Source of the DNA: Syngnathus acus
Lineage: Eukaryota; Chordata; Actinopteri; Syngnathiformes; Syngnathidae
Assembly: GCF_901709675.1 (NCBI RefSeq)
Contig: NC_051089.1
Location: 11,583,976-11,647,975 of the forward strand
Length of the DNA: 64,000 bases
Direction: 5' to 3'
Position 1 is the stretch's first letter. Each line of letters starts with the position of its first letter. The notes under the pieces are model-generated. The model saw nothing but the letters and a program-made list of their open reading frames with translations, searched no databases and was not told where the DNA came from. Of the stretch, positions 1 through 12,500 are shown piece after piece. The position numbers were made by a program, and so were the translations under genes.

Positions 1-481
1 GTGTGCACGTTTTAATTTCACGTCTATTTGCCCCTCTTTAAAAGAAAGTACTGGTTTGCGGAAAGTATATCACAAAATCATTTGAACAGGGAGTGTTTAT
101 TTTCACCATACCTACCATCGCTGACGTCACTTATTAAAGAGACTGTGCCTAAATGACGCGATTGGACGAAGCAGCACAATCCAGCCAATAGGAGCGTCGC
201 TGGGCCTCAACTACTTCCGCTCAGGTGACTCCCGTTTCTCACTCGAGAGTCAACTTGGCTTCAATCGCAGTGTGCCAGTGACCAACGTTTGGAGCTAACG
301 CACTGCAACGGGACGTATCTCCGTCTCAAAGCCGGTTAGTGTACCCAGTCAGAACCCGAGTGTACATATCAAGCTTAGGGGATTGTTGGTATTAACATTT
401 ACCATGAAGAAATTAAAAAGGCCTACATCCTGACGTCCACTGTGGGGTCAGTGACGGACAGACGCTGTGTCGGTGACTGAC
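1..481 (+). promoter_or_regulatory. secisbp2l: secisbp2l promoter and 5' leader
   Basis: This stretch precedes the first coding exon of secisbp2l and holds no supportable ORF. A perfect palindromic CRE (TGACGTCA) lies at 122-129. An inverted CCAAT box (ATTGG) lies at 161-165 and a direct CCAAT box at 185-189. There is no convincing TATA box, which suits a housekeeping-type promoter. Transcription probably starts between about 200 and 400, but the sequence does not fix the exact site. The leader runs into ATG 482. Confidence 0.6.
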
Positions 482-502
482 ATGGATGCAAGTGACATTA
501 AG
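482..502 (+). CDS. secisbp2l: secisbp2l coding exon 1
   Basis: Seven codons (MDASDIK) follow ATG 482 and end at a gtaata donor in phase 0. This ATG is chosen because it joins in frame to the conserved DVKLSAEVDPFIP start of exon 2. The 3.2 kb intron 1 that follows holds three mobile-element relics. Confidence 0.85.
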
Positions 503-3500
503 GTAATACGCTTTTCTTAATTTCGCCTTGTAATGTTGCAAGTTATTAAATTATATGTGTAGTTGATCACATTTAAAGCACACGTTGTTTTGAGATGGGA
601 GGCTCAACAGTTCTTGCCTAGCATCGTCTGGAGAGCTAACGGCAAGGGCTTTTGTCACATAACGGCTATCATGCATTGATATTGGGTTTGTGTTTTTCTG
701 TCTTTAAAAAAAAAATCTATGTGACAAGTTAACATTGGTTTTGTCGCCAGTTGAGGGTATGTGTTATGCTTCATATTTTGTCATCATTTTCTTATACAAT
801 GAGAAGCGACGTCTATGTTGATGCTAACTTGGCTACATGAGCCAAAACATCTCAGCTGTCACTGGTTAGAAGCAGCAACAGCTGAGCTGAGTTCACTTGG
901 TCAGTCCCGATCGATGCAGAAAAAAGTCAATAAACTCTCATGCAGCAATTCCTAGGGATTCGTAAGAGTGCTTTTAGGTGAGGCGCAGAGCTTTAAGAGG
1001 TATTGTGGAGAGGAATATGTCTGGTTCTTCAGCATTTCTGACATTCCACCGCCTCTCCGTGCGTGTATGTGTGTCTGTGACGACTGCAAAGACATTCGGC
1101 GTGACGGTGTTTTGGCATGTGTCGTCATAAGGAGTGGCGAGCGTTTAAGGGTGAATATAAAAAAACACAACAAAAACAACAACAAACAAAACAACTGCCA
1201 TAACATCCAACGTCACAACTTTGATAACTGTGCAAACAGCTTTCAGTTGGAGCACTTCTTCTGTATCATGGATATGTACTGTAGGGCTGCAACCATCGAA
1301 ATATTTTTTAAATTGATTATTTGACCGATTATCCCATCGATTTAGAATTTTCAAAATTGATCAATTAACCGTCAACTAATCATCAAATTAACAACTGTTT
1401 TTATTGCAACATCTCCACGGTAATATTCTCTGATTTAGTCCTTCATTAAAACAAAATAAAATTGATTAAAATAGATTCACCCTCCGAAAATAATGGCTGT
1501 CATTGTTTCTATTTTTTTCAGAAAATGCAAAAAAAAACAATAAAACTGAACCAAATGCTGGTTATATCATATTTAATAATAATTTCAGGAATAGGGAATC
1601 AAATGGTCTGTTTAACTAAAGATGTACCTGATCTTACCAGAGGTTTGATTGTGAGTTTGAATGATGTTTGTGTGGCCTGCGATTGGCTGGCAACCAGTTC
1701 AGGGTGTGCCCTGCCCTACCGCCTTAAGACTGCTGGGATAGGCTCCAGCACCCTCGCGACCCTCATGGGGATAAGCGGGTCGGAAGATGAATGAATGCGT
1801 AATCTCTTATCAAATGGCAATCGTTTTAATAAAGGTAACCATTTAGTGCTATTGTGTTAAAGTTGTCAAAATCATCTAATTTCAGAGTCACAATATGCCT
1901 ATCTCAAAGACATGCATTCATTTCCTAATGGAATTGTACTTTTATATTTGAATCAGATTTTTTTTTTCCTCAAATGCGACCAGTGTCATTTTCATATGTT
2001 GCCTTTGATCAGATATTGATCTGATATATTGCAATGTAGTGGTTTTGCTCTGCATGACAAACATGACTCTTGAATGGCTTTCTATAGTCGCTTCAGTCCA
2101 CCCACTACACTCAGCACAGACACACGACATGTATGTAATGTTAAAAAGTGACATTATCTAATGATTCAAATTATAAATGACAGTTGTTTGACACAAAGAT
2201 GCTTGATCCTAGCAAAACAAAAGCTTCAATGGATCCCTATCTAAGTGTTGGCTCTACCATCACCAAAGGATGCACATATGTCTGTGACGTCAATGCAACT
2301 TTAACAATTGCAGCTATTCTCCACGCACATGCACAAAGTCAGTCAGTCTCTCCACGCTGTTCCTTGCATTGTAATTAGCTTATCTTGTGTTGCTGTCTTA
2401 GTTATCCTCTCAGGCTTAATCCTGTCACAGCCTGCTATGGGAGCCTTTTTCCTATCAAGGGCCATTTCAGTGTTTTAAAGGGGAAGTCAACCCCCAAAAT
2501 CACAATATGTTGTATGTGTCCCCACTAGACTAAACATGGCCTTCTGATTAGTATTGCGTTTGGAAGATGAGTTAAGCAGCAAAATTCCCCCCGTTTGTAT
2601 CCATCTCAGGAGGCAGCCATTTTGCCACTTGCAGTCGACTAAAAATGACTTAACCGTTGTTGCTAAGTCCTCAGGTCACAACCAATCGCAGCTCACCAGT
2701 TTTTTTAAACTGAGCCATGCATGATAGGTTTTGACCTCAGACCTGAGAACCTGTGATGTCATTTTCAGTCGACAGCAAGTGGCAAAATGATCGCACCATG
2801 AGATGAATAAAAATAGGTGGAATTTACCTGTTTAATTCATACTCCCAAAAAGAAAAAAAATAACCCTAACACTAGTTGGGCTGCACACAATATATGACAA
2901 AGAAAAATTGGGGGTTGACTTGCCCTTTTAAGTCCTACTAATCCTACTAAGTGGGAAACTTTGGATCCGTGTTTATTTTACATTATGTGCATTATGTGCA
3001 ATTATAGGGTCTAGTTTTTTTTTCATTTTTAATTGTAACTACAGGCTTTTTCACCGCTACAAAACAATCACTTGCAACCACATCATGTTGCATCTTGAGA
3101 GTCAACATTGCTGTTTAGTTTCTGTGAATTGGTTATATAGGCTTAATCTGCTACATTTCCATTTAGACAAGATGACGTTTGTTGATGTATGAAGGAAAAG
3201 TGTGTGGCGGTGGGAACCACCCACCGCCAATGGTAGTGGGACACAGTGGCTTGTCTGTGTTACAGGCGGCACTGTTTGAGAGAAATTAGGAAGCTTCTTT
3301 GTTTGCTGAACTTGCTCACCCCTCTTTTTTAATTGGCTATCTTGGACACATCTTAAAGATGACAACAAGGACTGTTTTTAAAGTATTTCCAACAAACAAA
3401 TGACTTGATGATAGTTGATTAGTTGATTACATTTTTTGGGGGAAAATTCTTGAAAATGTCAACAGCAGTAGTTTCCCCGAATGCCTTGGCAATGTAATCA

Positions 3501-6500
3501 CAAAAAAAAAAACGGACCCAAAAAGGGTGACGTTTGTCTTCACGGGAAAAACAACGAGCTACTGTAGCAAGTAAAACAGTGTTTTGGTGGCATACAACTA
3601 TTTTGGAGTGAGGTCAGCCCATGGTCCACCATACTGTATATGGATCTGAATACCCCAGCCTTCACAGTTAGTTTTGTCATTTTAATGCCTTAATGTGGTT
3701 CCTTTCCTCACATTCCACCAGTAATCATGCTTTATGTTTTTTTACAGGATGTAAAACTTTCAGCTGAAGTGGATCCGTTCATCCCACAGACGAAAGGTCT
3801 TGAGGGATCCCTGGTCAGCATGAGTCTATCTGGAGAGCCGGGAGGGGGCAACGCAGGAGTGGAAACTACTCCCATTCCGAGTTACCTCATCACCTGCTAC
3901 CCTTTTGTTCAAGAGAACCAACCCAACAGGTACTGTGTCACAGGCTGGGAAATGTCGCCGCTAATTAATACGACACACCGCATTAGAGTGATTATGTGGA
4001 GTGCATGGTTTTCTCACTCTTAGTTGAGTTGAAATCTCATGTCGAGACAACACCTTTTGAACGGAAGAAGCCTCTCGTGTAAAGTAGTATTGCTTCGTTT
4101 CCTGACTTGTCCCCTCCCATCATTGTTCTGCCCCTGCACCAGTGTGAGCAGAGCTCTCCATGAGCGTGATTACGTCCGTTGTCCGAGCTTCTCTAGTTAA
4201 GTGCATCCTTGAGAAAAAGACATGGCACCATAGCCAATTTCCAGCAGGTCCTCTTTGTTCACACTAGTGATCTTCTATATCCTGCACACATCCGCACTTT
4301 TGTTGCCTTCCGTGCTATTTCAATGCAAGGAAATGACTGCTATAACGGTTTGGTTGTGAAAATGTCAACCATTCTGTAGCATGACCATACCAGCACCATC
4401 TTAACAAACCCTCATGTACTTCATTGTGATGCCACAGATGCAATCATCATCCTTCCTCTAAAGGCCTTTCCAAAGCCCTTAACAACATCTTGTGTTTGTT
4501 GAGGTTGTTTTCAAGATATGCGTTTCATGTTCAGAATCAGATCAGCGTCTATAGCTACGTGATCAATCAGTTTTATTAATTGAGTTGACTGGATTTGTCA
4601 TCTTTTTTTTTTTTAGCAACTTCTGGATTTTTTGCATCCTCGTTGACATGCACTGCTAACACTAATAACATGGCTGTGAACAGAGAGGAACTACTTCACA
4701 AAAGTCTGCCTCAGTGGTTTTTTAGAGACTTCTCCCATCCCTCTCGTGACTGTTCAAGAAAGGTTGCTTACATGTTTAATAACAAAAAGTAACTTAAGAC
4801 TATTTGTGCTTTTAGTAGCCGCATAAAGAGAAACGAAAAGTCGTACTGTTCCCATGCACAAGTTGCCACAGATGGCGCAAAGGTATTGCTTTGCGTTTAT
4901 GCCAGGGATCATTGTAATGTTATTTCCTTTTTCTGTAAGCAATAGGATAAAAAACAATTAAATTTTGATAGTAGATTTTTGTGGAACGGTTTCTGGGCTG
5001 TGTTACCTTAATGATAGTATATTAATGACAGTCATATGAACTGGGTGGTAAAAGTCAAAATTGGTTCGTTAGTAATTCTGGTAACAGAACCTTTTGGCCA
5101 AGTCGGTCCATTAAGTGGTAGTGAGAACAAGAGAACAAAATAATCCTTTGCTTTTTTTAAATTTTTATTTACAGGCAGCATCCAGTGTACAATGGCGGGG
5201 ATCTGCGCTGGCATCAGCCCAACCCTGGCCCCGGTGGTCCTTACTTGGCCTACCCAATCATGTCTTCCCCTCAGCCCCCTGTTTCCAATGACTATACCTA
5301 CTACCAGATAATGCCTGCCCCATGCCCACCTATGATGGGCTTTTACCAGCCATTCCCTGGCACCTACGCAGGACCAGTGCAGCCTGGAGTTGTTAACCCC
5401 GTCTCGACAGATGTTGGCGAAAGGCCTCTGCCTGTTGGGCCGGCATATGGGATAGCGAATCACAGAGGAAGAGGCATGGTTCGATCTAATATGCCAAAGG
5501 TAAAATTGTCAACTCTTTCACTTGGCACATACACAGATAAGTGTTGAAAACCCTGTGTTAATTAATAATAAAATAAACATATTAATAGTAATAATTAAAT
5601 AAAACAAAAAAAACCAGACATTGCTTTGAAATTGTGGTTCAACAGAATTATTAAAAAAAAAAAAATGCCAGGACAAAAATGATGGTAAACCCTAGAAAAG
5701 ATTGAAAATAAATACTGGTCAACACATTTTTGCTAATTTTGTTAATCAGAGATGCATGAAAACCTTGAGATTTGTTTTCCTGTCAATTCCAAATCTGCCC
5801 TCCTTTTTGCTTGTGATGTTGTTTTTTCCAAATAATAATAACTGTCTTTCCCTCATTTTAATATAAAACAGCAACATTTAGGTGTTTGCCAGCCACAGAG
5901 GGGTCGCCGTCCCCCAAGCAGGACTTTGGCTGTGCAGAAGGAAGTCTGCAACAATGGTTATGATGGTTGGACCAAGAAAGTACTACTGGTGGATGCTGCC
6001 CAGCAGACAGGTAAGCATCTTCCTCCTTCATTGCTTTAGGGATGTAACTTTAAAACTCTTATCTTAGCTGTTTAACAGAGCAGTAAAAGATGGTAATGTT
6101 TAACAAAATATTTATTTGAAAGTATGTTACTTTCATTTTAGTGAGGAAGTTAAGCCTCCTGCCAATAACCGCATCTTCTGGTTGTACTGGTTGATGATGC
6201 AAATGATTGGGCTCCTGAACAAAAAGAGAATGTAGAGATTCCAGTTGGGGTATTTACTTTTGTGCAAGTCATGATGTCACATGACCTGAGTCTGGTTTTA
6301 GTAAAATAAATGACCATTGTATGCCTTTGAAAACATCGACAGTTCCATCAACATGAATGCTGTCATCCTATGAAATATGCGGTGACCACCCCAGGTTCCA
6401 GGCCAAATAAATGACTTTTGACTAATGTCGTTTTTTCAGGATTTTTTTATTTCTGCATTTCCCGTAGTCCACTGTAAGGAACAAATACTTTATCAGCGTC

Positions 6501-9500
6501 TTCTGAAGAATTTGGGACATTTCTAAAAACTTGTTTTGTTTGTTTTCATTCAAAAACTCATCGATTTTGTTAAGAGATATGTGTCAACAGCATACACTGT
6601 ATATAGATTATTTCATGCATTTAAAAAACGTTTCTATCTATTTTCATTTCTTAAAATCTAATGTGTCTTGACTTACAAATAAATCGACTTACTTAGCTAT
6701 TGTCCTAATAAGTTGAGGATTACCTGTTTGCTATATTTTCATGACTGTGTCATTCTGATGAGGACCCCAAAGGTACTTTACAGTGATGTTAAACCAGTTA
6801 AATATATTTATTGATGTACTAGAAAAGCATCAAAGCACAGATGAGCTGTTAACACTAGTAGGTGGCTTAATTGGCAGGCTACGCCTCACATCATGAAGGA
6901 TGATAAATAAGACATTGAATCTGACAGTTGTTGCTGTTTTGACTATGCTTTTAATTAAATATCACATTTGTCATAATGATGAAATAACTACCGGTAATGA
7001 AGTGTTCTGTGATGGTACATGTATGACAATATTGTATCAATGTATGTGTCTAATCTGATCCCTCTTTGTTAGATTTCCCAGGTGAGGTATCTGGGCGGTG
7101 TTTTGGGGAGCCGGCCAGTCCGCTGCTTTGGAAGAACCGAACAAAGAGGCAACAGGCATCCAATGCAGCTGAAAGCTACAGCGATCAGGGAACCAGTGAA
7201 GCTGACATTGACAGCGACAGTGGATACTGTAGCCCCAAACATAAACAGGCAGCAGGACTAACACATCGAACAGTAGAGACGTCAACATCATGCACCGTAT
7301 GGCAACAGGCTTTTTTATTTTATTTTATTTCTTTAACGCTGTTGACTTGGCTGCCCATATTGTTCTGTTCGGCAGAACAGGCATTAAACGTTTCAGATGT
7401 ATCAATTAATATAAAGTTTTTATTTAAGTTCAAGTGTCGCAACTTCATTAAAGACACATTTCCAACTGTCAAATCAACTATGATGTTAACTGCAATTGGT
7501 TTTTTTTGTCTTCAGGGGGTTGAGACTGGAGTAATGACAAGTAAGTTTAAATGCTGCTCTTATGAGTGCATTTCTTTTTAGTACTTAATATGTCTGTAGT
7601 GGTGAAACTTTATCTTTGCATGGCCTCAATTATGAACTGAAATTTACAATGCACTTGGTCTCTTTTAGCAGGTACATGGGTAAATTTCCACAGAGCAGAC
7701 CAGAGGAAGAATCCTGAACAGAGTAACTTCTCACAGGTGCAGTAAAGACTACTGGAGTTGATTACTTGCATTTATTAATAGATAATAATAAGATTAACAG
7801 AATATCCGGTAAATTCCCCAACGGTGTTTTTGTCAACGTTGGCTTTTTTTCTCTGTAGGATTTTCACAGTGCCTGTCCAGGGCGTGGTTGTCCAAACCAG
7901 TCGGAACAGAGATTGCAGCCAGTACTGGTCACACGTGACGAGATCACAACGGAGCCCCTTTACTTTGAAGTGGGAAAGCGATTGTCTTATTGATGTACTA
8001 TTTCACTTCTTCCCCTTTTTATTTCTTACGATAAAATATACTTTATACACACAAGGATGAAGATGAGAGAGATGAGTTCCCAGACTTACCCACTGGAAAT
8101 GGTGTCCAGCGCTGCGCCAAAGCAGACGCGCCATCTCAGACTCAAACGCAGCCAAAACTGTGTCGAAATCTGGTAGGCCAAATGCATATTTGTAGACCGT
8201 TATCAGAATATATCTTAAGTCACTTTCAGCTAAGGTTCAGCCTGGTTGTAATAGATTTGGAGCGTTAAACGATGTTGTTTATTTTGCCACATGTAGCGGA
8301 TGCAAAGGGGTTTACAGTTAATTTCCAAAATGTTGAAGGGGGGGGTATTCTCAAAATCATCATGTTGTATAGGCTACAGTGTGCATGCAACCAGGAATGT
8401 GCATTGGATATTTGAACTGAAATGATGTTGCAACATTTTTCTCAAAAATGTTCACAGGTTATTCCTGTTTGGTAAACTCTCCAAATTTGTTTGATGTGGA
8501 AAACATCTAACCTTTTTACAGCATCTTGCTAGATGTTATTTTCAATAGAATATTCTTGCGTGAATATGGGAATTCCAAATGACAACATGCTCTGGCCGCC
8601 ATTCGGGATTCATTAGAATAGTAGTTGCAGTTGTAACGTTGTTTTATTATTCCAAAGCTGTTGTTTCCCATAATAACTATCCGGCGCCAAATACAAAAGC
8701 AGTGGGTGGTACTCCAATAAAAGAGTACCTCTTAACAGGAAAAAAAAAAGTGTTCTACAACTGAACCAAACTATTCCACTTAATGAAAAACTGGCTCTGT
8801 GCTGATTTTTTTGCAAAGCAACTGAAAGGAATAAAACATGAAATGTATTCCTTATCTCAGCTAGAAAATGTAGCAGACAACTCCCCGATCAGCATTGTGC
8901 AGACACCGATCCCCATTACCACATCAGTTCCCAAGAGGGCCAAAAGCCAGAGGAAGAAGGCCCTGGCTGCTGCCGTGGCCACTGCTCAGGAATACTCCGA
9001 GATTAGTATGGAACAGCAGAAATTACAGGTATCGTGTTAGGAACTCAAGACTTAATGTTTATCTGGAGTCAACTGTTTTAGTCAAGTGATCCTGTTCTGT
9101 CTTTTCTTTTCCCTCTTAACAGGAGGCACTCACCAAGGCAGCAGGCAAGAAGAGTAAAACTCCCGTCACGCTGGACTTAGGAGACATGCTGGCAGATTTG
9201 GCTAAACAGCAGCTGGCACTGAAGGCCAAACAAATCACCAATACCAAGCCACTATCTTTTGCAGGTTCCCTAACCCCACCGCTCACTTTTAATATTCTTT
9301 TGGAATTCTGCACGTTTTTTTTTTTCTTCTCTACACATCTACTCACGTAGTTCTGTTCCCCCGCAGTTGGAACAACTATGCCATTCCACAGCACTGGCAG
9401 CTTGACAGCTATGTTGAAGGGTCATCCTCAACCTTACTTGGGCTCCCCTAACACTTTGGATTCCACTGCTCCACGTATAAAACGAGGGAAGGAGCGGGAG

Positions 9501-12500
9501 ATACCCAAAGTCAAGCGACCAACGGCTCTCAAGAAGGTTAATGGGTTGATGATAATTGTTCAAGAGAAGCGGGGACACTAAAGCCTTACATTGCATTTTA
9601 TTGTCGCTGTCCGGCGAAACGCCCTATAACGAAATATGTAATCTTTGAATGAGAATAATCTGTCTCTACATAGTGTTATTTTTAATATTAATCAATTTAA
9701 AGCGGTGAAAATAACCTTGAAAAGTTTCAGAAACTGCCATCTATTTTCTTGTTTAATGGATGCCGTGTGGTGTACTTGACACCTGGATTGGTTTTGGTTG
9801 CTTGATTTGTTAAAATCGATCACTGTAATGCTTTGTTGTCATTGTTCTGACTTTTTATCTGCTTTTTTTTTTTTAGATTATTCTCAAGGAGAGAGAAGGC
9901 AAAAAGGGTAAAACAAGCTCGGCACCAGAGTTGCCTAGCCAAGAAGAGCAGAGGGATGATTGTTTACATTTTACTGAAGATCTTTCACAAGAGCCTGCCT
10001 CTCAAGAAGGTGGGATCAATTAAATACAAGTACTTTATTCTCCCCAAATCAAATCCCTGTTAACAGTTCTTCCTTCACTTTATGTCACAGAAAATGGCCT
10101 GTGTGTGCCCAGTGACACATCCCTCTCCCCAGCCAGTCAGAACTCTCCATACAGCATCACCCCCGTTTCACAGGGTTCTCCTTCGAGCTCCGGCATTGGG
10201 AGTCCAATGGCCTCAAACGCACTCACAATAATCCACAGTCGACGTTTCAGAGAGTAAGTGACTCACTCTTGCGAATAGTTATCCCACCCAAAAATAGCCT
10301 TGGATGGGAGAAACGTCTAGAAATTAGCGGGTCTTTTTTTCTCAGGGGGCCCTTGTACAATACAGAATTGTAGAGGAGGGCACAGATGTCTGATACATTG
10401 TGCCTCCTCAGCAAAAATTTATGCAAGTAGCCACAAAGCTATCTTTGTGTCTTCCGCTGTAGGCCTATTGTACTTGCCCAGCCTTCTCTTAACACATTTT
10501 GCATTGATAGCCTCCAAATGGCCCTTGCATCTAAGCTCCTTGCCTTCCTCTCCTGTGACCACCAGCTCCATACGTCATCACAACAACAGCTTAAAGCCTG
10601 CATCCTGTTTTGACTTCTTTTTAACATTGTTCAAACCCACCAATGATCATCCCAAACATCAAAGTAAATGAATAAAACATCACATCTTATAGGCTTCAAG
10701 TTGTCAGTGTTTTGCAAAGTTTCTTAACGACATTTCTTCTTTCCTTAACCTTGCCATTCTTCCATGTCATGTTTTTGCCCTCCTCAGGTACTGTAGCCAA
10801 GTCCTAAACAAGGAGATTGACGAGAGTGCGACGCTGTTGCTGCAGGAGCTGGTCCGTTTCCAAGACCGTTTCTACCACAAGGACCCCAACAAGGCCAAAT
10901 CCAAACGCCGCCTCGTCATGGGCCTCCGGGAGGTTACCAAGCACATGAAGTTGCGAAAGATCAAATGCGTCATCATCTCTCCTAACTGTGAAAAGATCCA
11001 AGCCAAAGGTAGGGACCAAGCTGTGCCCTCACTGTGGCATACAACCACAATTATGAATTTACATTGTCAGTCAGTTATCCATTTTGTTAGTAAGGGACAA
11101 TGTTTATTTGATACAGTGCTGTACTCCAGATAGATCAATTGGAACTGTGCCCCCAAGTGTCATTTCACTTTTGAAAGCTCGTTTATTTTTTAGAATTTGA
11201 AGCATTTCTGTGACTTTTGTTTCCAGGTGGTTTGGATGAAGCTCTGTACAATGTAATTGCCATGGCCAGAGAGCAGGGGATCCCGTTTGTGTTTGCATTG
11301 GGCAGAAAAGCTCTCGGACGCTGCGTCAACAAACTTGTGGCCGTCAGTCTGGTTGGCATCTTTAACTATTCTGGAGCTGAGGTACACTACCTTGGTTTTT
11401 ACCTTTATTTATTTTTCATATGATTGTTCTTCATAAAATAGAGTGCATCTTATCTGCTTCTTTCAGAGTCTATTTGACCACCTGGTGTCACTAACAGAAC
11501 AGGCCAGGCAGGCCTACAAGGACATGGTCTCATCTCTGGAACAAGAGCAGGCAGAGGAGGCTTTGAAACACGTCAAGAAAGTTTCGCACATGGGACATTC
11601 ACGCAACCACTCTGCAGCTTCCGCTACGTCTTTTTGCTCCGTCATCTCTGAGCCCATCTCGGAGGTCAATGAGAAGGAGTATGGTGAGATCCCTCGTGTT
11701 TTTTCCTTATATTATTCTGCTTATTAGTCACCGTTAAGCACGCCTAACTTGAATATAATGATTTCTTTTTAGTGTGTTCATGTTATTTTCTCTTTCATTT
11801 GTGCTCAAAAATGCATGCGTACTTCATTTCGCTACTCCGAGTAATAGTTTTCTATACGTGCTTATCATACGAAAATGTTCATCAAGCCTTACCCGCTTCC
11901 CGCAGAAACCAACTGGAGAAGTATGGTTGAAACTTCAGATGCTCCGGAGCCAGTGGAGGCCGAAAAAAGTGTCCCTTCCCCTTCTATTGCTCCCCCCAGA
12001 GACAATGAGACCCCAGCAGTCCCGACAACCGCTGCCCCGCAGAGGGCGCCGCTCCCGACACAGGCTCACGCCGAGCGAGATGAGGTCCGCGCCGACGACC
12101 GCCTGGAGCTGGCCTCCCAGCAGAGCACCGAGACAGGCTCGCTGGATGGCAGCTGCAGGGGGCCGCTCAACTCTTCCATCACCTCCACCACCTCCACCTT
12201 GGTCCCTGGCATGTTGGAGGAGGCAGAGGAAGAAGATGAGGAAGAAGAGGATGACACGCCAGAACCCATTTCCGTAGAGGTACCCACTCTCAACAGCCGC
12301 ATTGAGTCGTGGGTGTCAAAGACCTTGGAGAACATGCAGCTGGGAAAGAGCCAGGACAGTACAGACGAGGAGGAGGAAGAGGAGGAAGAGGAAGAAGAAG
12401 ATGATGAGGAAGAAGAAGAGGAGGAGGATGAGGATGATGAGGAGGAGGAGAGAGCGCAGAGCGATGATGAGGAAGGCCTTGTTTCAGACGCCATCGCAGA

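Larger units (their letters stand above)
503..3747 (+). other. secisbp2l: secisbp2l intron 1
   Basis: This is a 3.2 kb intron. It contains a degenerate hAT-like fragment near 1283-1475, the 3' part of a SINE at 1645-1798 and a TTAA-flanked MITE at 2479-2927. The remaining sequence is AT-rich, with no gene or RNA that I can support. Confidence 0.85.

Noticed and set aside
5032-5463. 143-codon minus-strand ORF
   Set aside because: It lies antisense to secisbp2l exon 3, whose frame is fixed by homology and by exon phase.
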